Source: BD1-7 clade bacterium
Lineage (GTDB): Bacteria > Pseudomonadota > Gammaproteobacteria > Pseudomonadales > DT-91
DNA length: 64,000 bases
Direction: 5' to 3'
Assembly (NCBI GenBank): GCA_902705865.1
Contig: CACSIO010000034.1
Span: forward strand, 377,287 to 441,286
A program made the position numbers and the translations under genes. The notes under the pieces were generated by a model that saw nothing but the letters and a program-made list of their open reading frames with translations, did no database searches and was not told the origin of the DNA. Every line of letters begins with the position of its first letter. The first letter of the stretch is position 1. This document shows positions 54,634 to 63,735 of this stretch, piece by piece.

Positions 54634-55506
54634 TTAATCACCGCATTTGGCAATCACATCACTCGCATACTGCCTAACCGCATCAAGCCGTGCTTCAGTG
54701 CTAAACGGCTGTTTATGATAGAAAAACCATGGCTGCGTCATAATGTGCGTTACTCCACCCTCTTTAAGCGCCGCATATTGCTCTGGCATAAATGCATCAT
54801 TTGGCGTTGCCATTACAGCAAACGGGCGAGTTATTCCTGTCTCTTCACGTAACGCCTGAATTTTCGCTATCGATGCCAAAATATCCGCGCTCGACTGTAA
54901 GTCACTTACCCACCCATCACCCAGCAACGCAGCGCGACGCAGAGCAGCGTCACTCATGCCACCTACCCAGATTGGAACGGGTTTTTCCGGCACAGGTGTC
55001 ATTTCAAGCGTATCGAACGGGTAAAACGGGCCGTCATGCGAGACCCACCCACCTTGAAATAACTTCCTCAATATCTCAATCGCCTCATTACAACGTTTAC
55101 CGCGGGTATGAAAATCTTGCTCTAAAAGAACATATTCATCCTTCGACCAACCAACGCCAATACATAAGTTGACACGATTATTCGACAACACCGCCGCTGT
55201 AGATACCGATTTAGCCACCAAAAGCGGGTTACGCATTGGCAATACAAAAACATTGTTCATGAACTCGATGTTTTTCGTGATGGTCGACAGCGCGCCTATC
55301 ATCACCATCGGATCCGGCCACTCGGTGAAGGCATCCCATCGACGCTCGCCATCATCGGTATACGGATATTGTGTTAACGCGAGTTTTTGCGGATGCACCA
55401 CATGATCAGAAAACGAAATTCCGCTCCAACCACACAGATCAGCCTCAATCGCTAGCTGTGGGATTTCTCTAACCGGAGTAAATGATGCAGATAAGACAAA
55501 CTTCAT
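54634..55506 (-). CDS. Luciferase-like monooxygenase (LLM) family, F420/FMN oxidoreductase type
   Basis: The 290-residue TIM-barrel protein starts MKFVLSASFTPVREIPQLAIEAD and shows the family marks SFSDHVVHP, NRVNLCIGVGWSKDEY and PVPIWVGGMSDAALRRAALLGDGW. This is the group often labelled F420-dependent, though gammaproteobacteria usually use FMN. It is monocistronic and convergent with the usp gene. Substrate unknown. Confidence 0.87.
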   Translation of the reverse strand: MKFVLSASFTPVREIPQLAIEADLCGWSGISFSDHVVHPQKLALTQYPYTDDGERRWDAFTEWPDPMVMIGALSTITKNIEFMNNVFVLPMRNPLLVAKSVSTAAVLSNNRVNLCIGVGWSKDEYVLLEQDFHTRGKRCNEAIEILRKLFQGGWVSHDGPFYPFDTLEMTPVPEKPVPIWVGGMSDAALRRAALLGDGWVSDLQSSADILASIAKIQALREETGITRPFAVMATPNDAFMPEQYAALKEGGVTHIMTQPWFFYHKQPFSTEARLDAVRQYASDVIAKCGD

Positions 55507-55813
55507 GATGCGCCATCCTGACGAAAACTAATACGCATTATTGCATTATAAAAGCGCATTCAGGGTCGCCCAAACGAACGACGCACTCAAATCGCTTTAG
55601 CACAGGACATCAGCATGCATTTACATAGAAATAATCACATCGATCAAACTTTAACCATTTGCACGCATCTCACCTACATTTAGTAAAGGCCTTGAAAAAC
55701 CATTATTCATGTCGTGAATGCTATAGATCAGGGACATAAATTCGCCAAATTAAGCCGTCCAGACCAGACTTACTATCAATGTCATTTACAACGTATTAAC
55801 GAGGGCAGCCTGA
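55507..55813 (+). promoter_or_regulatory. Region upstream of aceA, 307 bp
   Basis: The gap between the divergent LLM gene and aceA contains an inverted repeat ATTCA-TGTCG-TGAAT at 55705-55719, about 100 bases before aceA, where an operator could lie. A convincing -35/-10 pair was not found. Confidence 0.35.
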
Positions 55814-57412
55814 ATGTCTAACTACAACGATCAAATCAACGCAATCGCTGATACCTGTCACCAGCACGGGGAAACCTGGAAAGCAATCAGTCCGGAATAC
55901 GCAGCACGCATGCGTACTCAGAACCGCTTTCTCACCGGTATCGATATCGCGAAATACACAGCAAAAATCATGCGCGACGACATGGCTCGTTATGATGCCG
56001 ATACGTCGATGTACACACAATCCCTCGGTTGCTGGCATGGTTTTATCGGTCAGCAAAAAATGATTTCGATTAAAAAGCATTTTGGTAACACCGATCGTCG
56101 TTATCTGTATCTATCCGGCTGGATGGTCGCAGCGTTACGATCTGAATTCGGCCCGCTTCCTGACCAATCAATGCATGAAAAAACTGCAGTGTCGAGTTTG
56201 ATTGCAGAGCTATACACCTTTTTGAAACAAGCCGATGCTAGAGAATTAGGTGGATTGTTCCGCGCACTTGATGCGGCGCGTGATGCGTCAGACAACGTCA
56301 AAGAAAAAGCGATACAGAAACAGATCGATGGCTTCCAAACGCATGTTGTGCCAATTATCGCGGACATCGATGCTGGCTTTGGTAATGCAGAAGCAACCTA
56401 CCTTCTAGCCAAACAAATGATCGAAGCCGGCGCCTGCTGCATACAGATCGAAAATCAGGTATCGGACGAAAAACAATGTGGACACCAAGACGGTAAAGTA
56501 ACTGTTCCGCACGAAGACTTTCTCGCCAAGATACGCGCTGTTCGCTATGCATTTCTTGAGCTTGGTGTTGATGACGGCGTCATCGTTGCGCGCACCGACT
56601 CACTGGGCGCCGGTCTCACTAAACAGATCGCTGTTACTCAGGAGGCTGGAGATCTTGGCGATCAATATAATAGCTTCCTTGAAGGCGAATATATCGACAG
56701 TGCTGCTGACATCGAAAACGGCGACGTTGTTGTAAAAGCGAACGGCAAGCTGCTTAAACCGAGTCGTCTGCCAAGTGGCCTCTTCCAGTTCCGTAACGGC
56801 TCAGGCGAAGATCGAGTTGTGCTCGATTGCATTACCTCATTGCAGCACGGTGCCGACCTACTTTGGATTGAGACCGAAAAACCTCATGTAGGGCAGATCG
56901 GCGCAATGGTAAATCGTATCCGCGAAGTCGTACCTAACGCTAAACTGGTTTACAACAACAGCCCATCATTCAACTGGACGTTGAGCTTCCGCCAGCAAGT
57001 GTTCGATGCATGGCAAGAAGAAGGCCGTGACTTGACCAGCTACGATCGCAATAGCTTGATGAGCGCGCATTATGACGATACCGAATTGGCAGATGAAGCC
57101 GACGATCGTATTCGCAACTTCCAACAGGATGCAGCAAGAGAGGCCGGCATATTCCACCACTTGATTACGTTACCAACGTACCACACTGCAGCACTGTCGA
57201 CCGACAACCTCGCCAAAGGCTACTTTGGTGCTGAAGGCATGCTGGCATACGTAACAGGCGTACAACGTAAAGAAATCCGCGAACACATTGCCTGTGTTAA
57301 ACACCAGAACATGGCAGGCTCGGATATGGGTGATGACCACAAAGAGTATTTCTCGGGTGACGCCGCATTAAAAGCAGCTGGTGACGACAACACCATGAAT
57401 CAATTCGGCTAG
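55814..57412 (+). CDS. aceA: Isocitrate lyase
   Basis: The 532-residue enzyme splits isocitrate into glyoxylate and succinate in the glyoxylate shunt. It is the long form typical of Pseudomonas. The catalytic cysteine lies in EKQCGHQDGKV (near residue 222; many family members have KKCGH). Other marks are ADIDAGFGNAEATY, IVARTDSLGAG, WIETEKPHVGQI, and PSFNWTLSFRQQ. GAGGG lies before the ATG. It has its own terminator; malate synthase is not in the window. Confidence 0.97.
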   Translation: MSNYNDQINAIADTCHQHGETWKAISPEYAARMRTQNRFLTGIDIAKYTAKIMRDDMARYDADTSMYTQSLGCWHGFIGQQKMISIKKHFGNTDRRYLYLSGWMVAALRSEFGPLPDQSMHEKTAVSSLIAELYTFLKQADARELGGLFRALDAARDASDNVKEKAIQKQIDGFQTHVVPIIADIDAGFGNAEATYLLAKQMIEAGACCIQIENQVSDEKQCGHQDGKVTVPHEDFLAKIRAVRYAFLELGVDDGVIVARTDSLGAGLTKQIAVTQEAGDLGDQYNSFLEGEYIDSAADIENGDVVVKANGKLLKPSRLPSGLFQFRNGSGEDRVVLDCITSLQHGADLLWIETEKPHVGQIGAMVNRIREVVPNAKLVYNNSPSFNWTLSFRQQVFDAWQEEGRDLTSYDRNSLMSAHYDDTELADEADDRIRNFQQDAAREAGIFHHLITLPTYHTAALSTDNLAKGYFGAEGMLAYVTGVQRKEIREHIACVKHQNMAGSDMGDDHKEYFSGDAALKAAGDDNTMNQFG

Positions 57413-57448
57413 TTATAAACCACACATCCATTGATACTTTCATTCCCC

Positions 57449-57477
57449 AAGGGCGCAGTTGCGCCCTTTTTTATTGC
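57449..57477 (+). terminator. Rho-independent terminator of aceA
   Basis: AAGGGCGCA-GT-TGCGCCCTT forms a perfect nine-pair stem followed by TTTTATT. It is 37 bases past the aceA stop codon. Confidence 0.88.
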
Positions 57478-57524
57478 CTGATCTACACTTACACCAAAGC
57501 GCTTCAGGGTAACAAGGTAAAATC

Positions 57525-57722
57525 ATGCAAGACTGGCTGGTCATGGGTTCTCTGGCATTTCCCCCACTGTTCAAAGTGGTTGTGATTGGCACATTGATTT
57601 GGCTAGTGTTGCGATTTCTGTTGCGTAAGGTTCCCTTCGATGAATGGTTTTGGCACCCGGGTCTTGTAGATTTTTGCCTACTTATCATCGTCTGTTCAAT
57701 CGTGAATAGGTGGATAGCTTGA
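57525..57722 (+). CDS. aaeX: AaeX-like small membrane protein (DUF1656)
   Basis: The 65-residue protein has two membrane helices and the family pattern LAFPPLFKVVVIGTLIWLVLRF then WHPGLVDFCLLIIV. DUF1656 proteins accompany AaeA/AaeB-type efflux systems. AAGG lies before the ATG. Its TGA overlaps the proposed TTG start of the next gene, indicating a tight operon of three. Confidence 0.85.
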   Translation: MQDWLVMGSLAFPPLFKVVVIGTLIWLVLRFLLRKVPFDEWFWHPGLVDFCLLIIVCSIVNRWIA

Positions 57723-58624
57723 AAAAACGGATTTTGAAATTATGCGCCACGCTCCTGGTGGTAGTCGTCGCTGGATATGCGTTTTCAACCTTATGGAGCC
57801 AATACGTGCTGGCTCCCTGGACACGCGACGGTCGCTTGCGGGCAGAAATTGCCGAGATCAGTGCGGAAATCAAAGGCAACATCGTTGCACTGCATGTTAC
57901 CAATAACCAGTACGTGAAACAGGGCGACGTATTACTGGAGATCGACCCAAGTGACTATACAATCGCCAAAGAACTCGCCACGGCGCAGTTAAAAGCAGCC
58001 CAAGTAAAACTTGAACAACTTAAAGAAGAAGCTGAACGTCGCGACAATATTCCCAAAGGCCTGATCACCGTGGAAGATAGACGTAATGCCAATCTTGCCT
58101 TTGCAGCGCAACGAGCGACCGTTGCAGCAGCCACAGCGATGCTTCAAAAAGCCGAATTGGATTTATCAAGAACGCAAATTCACGCGCCGTCTGATGGCTA
58201 TGTCACCAATATGCATTTACGTATTGGGACGTACCTAGACGCTGGCGATCGCACGCTCGCCTTCATTGATAAACGCAGTTTTTATGTGGTCGGCTACTTT
58301 CAGGAAAACCGAATTTACGGCTTGCAACCTAACACCCCGGTGAAAGTCAGTTTTCTCGGCGATAACAGAATATTCGGCGCGCATGTCGTCAGTGTTGGCA
58401 GAGGCATCGCGGATACCAATCAAAACGCTAGCAGCCAACTGCTCCCCGATGTTCAACAAACCTTCCCATGGGTACGACTAGCACAACGCATACCCGTCAG
58501 GGTTGAATTTGATACTGCCCCGCCGGCAGAATTACTTGTTGCCGGGCGAACATGCACGGTAATTGCCAAGCCGGCGAACAACCAACATCAAAGTGCGCTG
58601 GGTGTGTTAGACGATCTGAAATAA
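57719..58624 (+). CDS. aaeA: AaeA-like membrane fusion protein (HlyD family)
   Basis: A 301-residue periplasmic adaptor with one N-terminal helix (ILKLCATLLVVVVAGYAF), the family mark APWTRDGRLRAEI, a biotinyl-lipoyl-like half (GNIVALHVTNNQYVKQGDVLLEIDPSDY), a helical hairpin, and THMHLRIGTYLDAGD-like C-terminal part. I favour the TTG at 57719, overlapping the aaeX stop, since AGGTGG lies a few bases upstream; a GTG at 57710 is possible. It links the inner-membrane pump AaeB-like protein to an outer channel. Confidence 0.88.
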   Translation: MKKRILKLCATLLVVVVAGYAFSTLWSQYVLAPWTRDGRLRAEIAEISAEIKGNIVALHVTNNQYVKQGDVLLEIDPSDYTIAKELATAQLKAAQVKLEQLKEEAERRDNIPKGLITVEDRRNANLAFAAQRATVAAATAMLQKAELDLSRTQIHAPSDGYVTNMHLRIGTYLDAGDRTLAFIDKRSFYVVGYFQENRIYGLQPNTPVKVSFLGDNRIFGAHVVSVGRGIADTNQNASSQLLPDVQQTFPWVRLAQRIPVRVEFDTAPPAELLVAGRTCTVIAKPANNQHQSALGVLDDLK

Positions 58625-58630
58625 CGAACG

Positions 58631-60637
58631 ATGGCCTCATCCCAGCCAGGAAACTCCCCTAAGACGAGAAAGGCGACTTTCTCTATCGCCTCTATTGATA
58701 CAATCCACCAAGAAACTGCCGTTGTATTGATGCGCTTCGCGCTATCAAGCTTACTTGTGCTGGCCATCGCGTTGCCTTCGGGGCTCGAAAACCCGTATTG
58801 GGGCCTTCTTACCGTCGGCTTTCTAAGTCTTCGTTACGATAGCGGCGAGCTATGGGCTAAATCCATCGCGCGGATAATCGGAACCCTAACCGGCGCGATC
58901 GTAGGCACCGCACTCACCCTTTACCTCGCCCCTCACCCACTATGGCTCATAGTCACAATCAGTATATGGATGTTTGCGTGCGCGGTTTTCACCAGTATCT
59001 TTCAGTTTATGGCCGGATACGGTGGTTTTTTGGCCGGAATGACGGCCCTATTGGTCGTCACCAACAATATCGACACCTCAAACACCACTGCCATCATCTA
59101 TTATGCGGTTTTTCGCACATCTGAAATATCGTTAGGCATCATCGCAATCACCGTTTCTGCAGCTCTGATTTTCCCGACACCTCAGCACCAAAAACTGGCT
59201 TCAATGGTCGAGGATTTGAAACAGTCTATTGATGTATTAACACACGGCGCGTTCTATCCAGGGCGAATGACCATCAGTGACTTCATCGAAAAACACAAAA
59301 GTACGTGCCTTAAGGCCGTTAGGATTAATCAACAACGTTACTACGCGAGCATATTAGATCCACGTATTGGTCGCGTAGGCGGAACGATCGACAACATGGT
59401 GATGGAGTCGCTTGCCTGTATATCGGTTCTTTTGGTGATACGACGAATGCGCCTGAAAGAACTCACCGAATCCTCAAACCCACCCACAGAAATGCCCATC
59501 GATGTGCTTGTTCAGCGCAATGAAGTCTATGCAGCGCTTAAACGTAAAGTGGCGGATAACAACAAAACTCTCTCTGAAATCCACAAAGCACTTTTAGACC
59601 CGCTAAAACTGAGTCAATTACCACGCCAGGCTGCGGATGATCACTCAATGCGGCAAAAAGCTTGGCGACAAAGTATCTATCACGCCGTAAGTGTCGGCGT
59701 TACCGTTGTTGTAGGGTTTATCATATGGGTTGTTACCCAGCAAGCCACAGCGCCATTAATCATTATCACCGGCGCGATTATGGCCAATCTTCGAATTATC
59801 CGAATGTCGTCATCAATCAGCCTCAAAGATATGATGGCTGCATCATTGTTTTGTGGGGGTTGGGGTTTTTTTATAGAATTCATCATCCTGATCCATCTCG
59901 ATGACTTCTGGCACTTTTATCTGACGTTCTTTATTGCCTACGCAGTGCCGTTAGCCATGTCTTATCGTGATCCGAATGCGTTATTTCCAACAACGGTTGT
60001 TCTTGTCTTGATCATCCTGATGCCCGTAGAGAACACCTTGCCGTTTGACGCATTCGGTTTTATCAACAATTGGGTAGCTGTGACTATAGGCTTCTTTATC
60101 GCGTTTCTTACCGTCGAAGTTATTGGTGCGCCAGATAAGGAACGGCTAATAAGAGACAATATACAGCACCTCGATGACGCCTTACTGAAAATTAGAACAG
60201 GCAAGCCGATCTCCATCAGTGATTACCGTCATTTGATACTGTCGCACTACCTGGACATTCTTGAGCTTGAAGTGACTGATCAACCTGAGTTGATAATCAC
60301 ATGGTTTAACGCATTAAACATTATGGGCGTTAGCCAGTTAAGATTAAAAGATGCTGAGCTTTCATCCGAGCAGGAAGCGTTGCTAGCGGCGCTGAAACAG
60401 TTGCAGGCATACCATTGCCTTAACCTTTGCCACCCCGCCGTGCCGGACAAGAAGTTCGACGACAAATCTCTGTCGGAATTGGATGCACTGATTCATCAAG
60501 CAGAAAACCTCATTGAGCTAGACAACTCACGAACAAATATTTTGATCTTCCTATTTGGGATATCCATACGCCGCTACTACCTGATTAGCTCAGGCAAAGG
60601 TGTGAACCTAATATTCATGCCGTTTGATCATAAGTAG
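58631..60637 (+). CDS. aaeB: AaeB-like aromatic acid efflux pump (FUSC family)
   Basis: The 668-residue inner-membrane protein has two blocks of about five or six helices each (about residues 30-180 and 355-500), with a soluble part between and after. This is the layout of the FUSC/PET aromatic-acid exporter family. Marks include LPSGLENPYWGLLTV near the first block and an acidic/hydrophobic YDSGELWAKSIARIIGTLTGAIVG segment. It starts six bases after the aaeA-like gene. The substrate is inferred from the family as hydroxylated aromatic acids. Confidence 0.88.
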   Translation: MASSQPGNSPKTRKATFSIASIDTIHQETAVVLMRFALSSLLVLAIALPSGLENPYWGLLTVGFLSLRYDSGELWAKSIARIIGTLTGAIVGTALTLYLAPHPLWLIVTISIWMFACAVFTSIFQFMAGYGGFLAGMTALLVVTNNIDTSNTTAIIYYAVFRTSEISLGIIAITVSAALIFPTPQHQKLASMVEDLKQSIDVLTHGAFYPGRMTISDFIEKHKSTCLKAVRINQQRYYASILDPRIGRVGGTIDNMVMESLACISVLLVIRRMRLKELTESSNPPTEMPIDVLVQRNEVYAALKRKVADNNKTLSEIHKALLDPLKLSQLPRQAADDHSMRQKAWRQSIYHAVSVGVTVVVGFIIWVVTQQATAPLIIITGAIMANLRIIRMSSSISLKDMMAASLFCGGWGFFIEFIILIHLDDFWHFYLTFFIAYAVPLAMSYRDPNALFPTTVVLVLIILMPVENTLPFDAFGFINNWVAVTIGFFIAFLTVEVIGAPDKERLIRDNIQHLDDALLKIRTGKPISISDYRHLILSHYLDILELEVTDQPELIITWFNALNIMGVSQLRLKDAELSSEQEALLAALKQLQAYHCLNLCHPAVPDKKFDDKSLSELDALIHQAENLIELDNSRTNILIFLFGISIRRYYLISSGKGVNLIFMPFDHK

Positions 60638-60911
60638 CGAGATCTAAAGGTAACTATTTCATTAGCTCTATAATAATCCTCAACTCCCCAACGCCCTTCT
60701 ATATTGCCAATAGCAAAAATCGGGCGTTCTTATTCCTAAAAAATCTTGATGAAATACCTATTGAAATTGCATTCTACAAAAACCTGATTATCATATCGCC
60801 GCTAAATAGATATGTTATCAATAAAATATTAAAGCTAATTTTGATAGTCGGCCAGAACGGACGAGCCGAAACACCAAGCGTTAGGGAAGCCGCTCAAATG
60901 ACGGAAGTACC
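60638..60911. other. Intergenic region, 274 bp
   Basis: A/T-rich region before the porin gene. It probably holds its promoter and leader; no terminator for the aaeB-like gene and no known operator were seen. Confidence 0.4.
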
Positions 60912-62225
60912 ATGCTTAAGAAACACTCATTGCTGACATGTGCAAGCGCACTTTGTCTTGCTGCCTCACCTGCACTAGCGCAAGAAGACGTCAGCGTTGA
61001 CTTCTCAGGCTTTGCTTCAGTCGTTTTTGGTCAAACCTTCAGCGATGAAAAAGAAGGCCAAGTTTACGACATCCCAACCGACCTTGATCTGAATGGCTTT
61101 AACCGCTTGGGTTTACGTCTGGATGCCGATCTACAACACAAACTGAGCTTCACGACGCAATTTATCGCATTTGGCTCGTCTGACTATGAGCCTAAAGTTG
61201 ACTGGCTTAACGTGAGCTACCATTTCACCCCGGAAATTTCGATCACAGCCGGTCGTTCTCGTATTCCGTTCTACTTTTTCTCCAGCGTTGTTGACGTTGG
61301 TTACGCTTACGTATGGATTACAGCACCTGAAGCCGTTTACCAAACCGAAGCATTGCGCTCCGTTGACGGCCTCACATTCCGTTATACCGCTGATATGGCA
61401 GACGATTGGACATCTGACTTGTCTCTCTGGGCAGGCCAAACCAAGCAGCAACTCGAAGAAGTTGGTAATCGAGACTATACCGTCGAAGATTTGGTCGGCT
61501 TTGCATGGTCTGTTAACCATGAGTGGCTGACATTACGTGCAACTTACGCAACAGGTTTGAGCAACTTCGACATCAGCGGCATTCTCGATGTTCCGTTTAC
61601 AACCCCTGACGGCGCACCTAACGATTTGCTGGGCGCAAACTTAGATCCAACAAATGAGCATACAATTTCGAGCCTACGGGCCGCATTTGCATACTTGGCT
61701 GCGCAAGGCATAGATAACGACTTTAGCAGCGTTGTCGAAGACATCACTATCAAAGACAAACGCACACACTGGTATTCCTTTGGTCTGATGATGGAATTCG
61801 ATGAAGTCTTCATCATTTCGGAATACAGCAAACTGTTAATTGAAGATGTACTTAGCTACGGCAACAACGATGCTGTTTACGCAACTGTTGGCTTCAACTT
61901 ACCTGCCGATCTAACACTTGCATTTACTTATAGCTACGACAACAAGCAAGGTGATGAAGCAGCAATTAACGCATTCGACAAAATCGCTTCTGCAGCTCCT
62001 CAAACTGCTCAAGCACAGACTGTCGTTGGCGGCACAAAAGCTTACTTACGGGGTTTCGAGCAAGGCGGATCCTCTCAGCAAAACACCTTCAACATTACTG
62101 GTCGCTGGAACTTCCATCCACAAGCCGCGTTAAAGATGGAATACCAACTTCAAGATCGCCGCTTGTTCACCAATGAGATGCAACACCCGCAGTCATTGCG
62201 TGCTGCAGTCGATATCATTTTCTAA
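60912..62225 (+). CDS. Outer-membrane porin-like protein
   Basis: The 437-residue precursor has a signal peptide (cut expected after SPALA, near residue 23) and a beta-barrel. Marks include VDFSGFASVVFGQTF, the strand-rich middle, and a terminal IIF with C-terminal phenylalanine. It resembles porins of the phosphate-selective/carbohydrate type but does not match a named group by eye. GGAAG lies before the ATG. It lies after the efflux operon and ends at a strong terminator. Confidence 0.82.
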   Translation: MLKKHSLLTCASALCLAASPALAQEDVSVDFSGFASVVFGQTFSDEKEGQVYDIPTDLDLNGFNRLGLRLDADLQHKLSFTTQFIAFGSSDYEPKVDWLNVSYHFTPEISITAGRSRIPFYFFSSVVDVGYAYVWITAPEAVYQTEALRSVDGLTFRYTADMADDWTSDLSLWAGQTKQQLEEVGNRDYTVEDLVGFAWSVNHEWLTLRATYATGLSNFDISGILDVPFTTPDGAPNDLLGANLDPTNEHTISSLRAAFAYLAAQGIDNDFSSVVEDITIKDKRTHWYSFGLMMEFDEVFIISEYSKLLIEDVLSYGNNDAVYATVGFNLPADLTLAFTYSYDNKQGDEAAINAFDKIASAAPQTAQAQTVVGGTKAYLRGFEQGGSSQQNTFNITGRWNFHPQAALKMEYQLQDRRLFTNEMQHPQSLRAAVDIIF

Positions 62226-62250
62226 TCGTATTGAAAATGAGCAAAACAAA

Positions 62251-62276
62251 AAGGCCGCGTCAGCGGCCTTTTTTAT
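62251..62276. terminator. Bidirectional terminator between porin and LpxR-like genes
   Basis: AAGGCCGC-GTCA-GCGGCCTT has eight-pair arms, followed by TTTTATT on the plus strand and by TTTGTTTT on the minus strand. It can serve both convergent genes. Confidence 0.9.
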
Positions 62277-62314
62277 TGGAAAACAATCACCAAGCTCCAC
62301 CTAACGCTAACAAG

Positions 62315-63427
62315 TTATTTGAAGGCCTGTGTAAACGACAACCCGGCCCAATAAAAAGTGCGGTTTGCAACGCCCGATTTAAACTCTGAAGACTGAGTTT
62401 GCGCAAAGTATCGAATCCGTATTCCGGATTTGAATGACATGGTGAATGCCATCCAAGCACTAGCGATAAAATGTCGAGTTTCATCAAAATTGTATGTCAC
62501 CGCACTATCACGAAACTGCCCTTGTACAAGGGCGTTATATAGACGCCCGTTAAATTGGAAACCTGCCGAGAAATAAACCTCTTCAACCCCTTTGGTCGGT
62601 GCCGAAAAGCCACTGGATTCACCATAGAGATCTAATTCCGGGTGATCACTCCACCATGTGGTCGCTAGTTTACCGATACGCATTGATAGAGACCACGACG
62701 CCTGCGTTAAGTAACCCGCAGAGCCCCCTAGGCTTTGCTTAATCTCAACCAGATCAGATAGCGGCATAAAGTTTTGCTGCCAGTGCAGCGAATACTTAAA
62801 GGTTGGCTCGCCTCCGTGGGATATTTGATTCCCCCAGCCTTTAACCCTACCGTTATTGATCACGTCATGGATGCCATTCTGGATCGTCCCACCAATAGGC
62901 AGCCCTAATATGCCAATCGTAAACCCAGAGAATATGGCTTCACGCTGGCTATCCGATACACGAAATTGCGATGATGACCAATAGACGAGACTCGCATAAG
63001 GCCGATCATCATCGACGGGAGCTTTGGTCGTTTTGTTATCAGGCGTGAGGCCAAAAAATCCAATGGATATGCTTTCATCGGTCGCATCCGGCTTGAACCC
63101 CCACCAACTATCAAACCAGTTAACGGCAGGCGCTAAAGTGAAAAATGACTCTCTAGCTCCCTTCCCTGCCTGTGTCGCTGAAAAGCCGAATGAGTAGTTA
63201 TCATCTTCATTATTGATTGGCGCGAAGTAGTCATCCTCAAACGAAAATCGCCACGCGGTAACATCGTCACTCGCGTCTAGCGCTTCTTGCGTATAGTAAT
63301 GCGGTGCCGCTGATGCGCAGTGGCTAGCGAATATACAAATTATTGCACTGATCCAAACAACTAACGGGCTAAAATGCCCTTTAGACGTACTTTCGCGAAT
63401 CGTCTCGCCTTGAGTTTCAATCAACAT
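62315..63427 (-). CDS. LpxR-family (DUF2219) outer-membrane protein, lipid A deacylase-like
   Basis: The ATG at 63427 has AAGGG nine bases upstream; codons from 63436 are also in frame. The precursor (370 residues) has a signal peptide ending near ASHCASAA and a 12-stranded barrel layout. LpxR marks are WRFSFEDDYFAPINNEDDNYSFGFSAT at the first strands, DDRPYASLVYWSS, and LGILGLPIGGTIQNGIHDVINNGRVKGWGNQISH, whose histidine matches the catalytic histidine position. The asparagine of the first-strand LpxR motif seems replaced by Glu. LpxR removes 3'-acyloxyacyl chains from lipid A; activity here is unproved. Confidence 0.8.
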   Translation of the reverse strand: MLIETQGETIRESTSKGHFSPLVVWISAIICIFASHCASAAPHYYTQEALDASDDVTAWRFSFEDDYFAPINNEDDNYSFGFSATQAGKGARESFFTLAPAVNWFDSWWGFKPDATDESISIGFFGLTPDNKTTKAPVDDDRPYASLVYWSSSQFRVSDSQREAIFSGFTIGILGLPIGGTIQNGIHDVINNGRVKGWGNQISHGGEPTFKYSLHWQQNFMPLSDLVEIKQSLGGSAGYLTQASWSLSMRIGKLATTWWSDHPELDLYGESSGFSAPTKGVEEVYFSAGFQFNGRLYNALVQGQFRDSAVTYNFDETRHFIASAWMAFTMSFKSGIRIRYFAQTQSSEFKSGVANRTFYWAGLSFTQAFK

Positions 63428-63735
63428 TGACGACATCCCTTATTTGTCTAAACGTCTTTATATTTTCGTTACCGAATGAAAACACCCTCACTTAGTAACT
63501 GATTTATCTAAAAATTAGCCCAACTTCATGAATCTTCAACACTCAAACCAGCCTAACCAATAGCGCCTCGCGGCCTGATGAGATATTCACTTGAATTGAT
63601 GGATATCAACACATCAAAAACCTAGACCTATATGCTGAAAGAGCTCCACTGGATCTATTACGTAATCTACAACGACTCCAACAACAACGCGGGCCATTGA
63701 GTGCTCTGTGTCAGAGAGACGAAGAGAGAGACGAC
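63428..63735. other. Intergenic region, 308 bp
   Basis: A/T-rich gap between divergent genes. It probably contains both promoters; no repeat or clear binding site was recognised. Confidence 0.4.

Noticed and set aside
55692..55727. TTGAAA and TATAGA as an aceA promoter
   Set aside because: The spacing is 24 bases, too long for a standard sigma-70 promoter.
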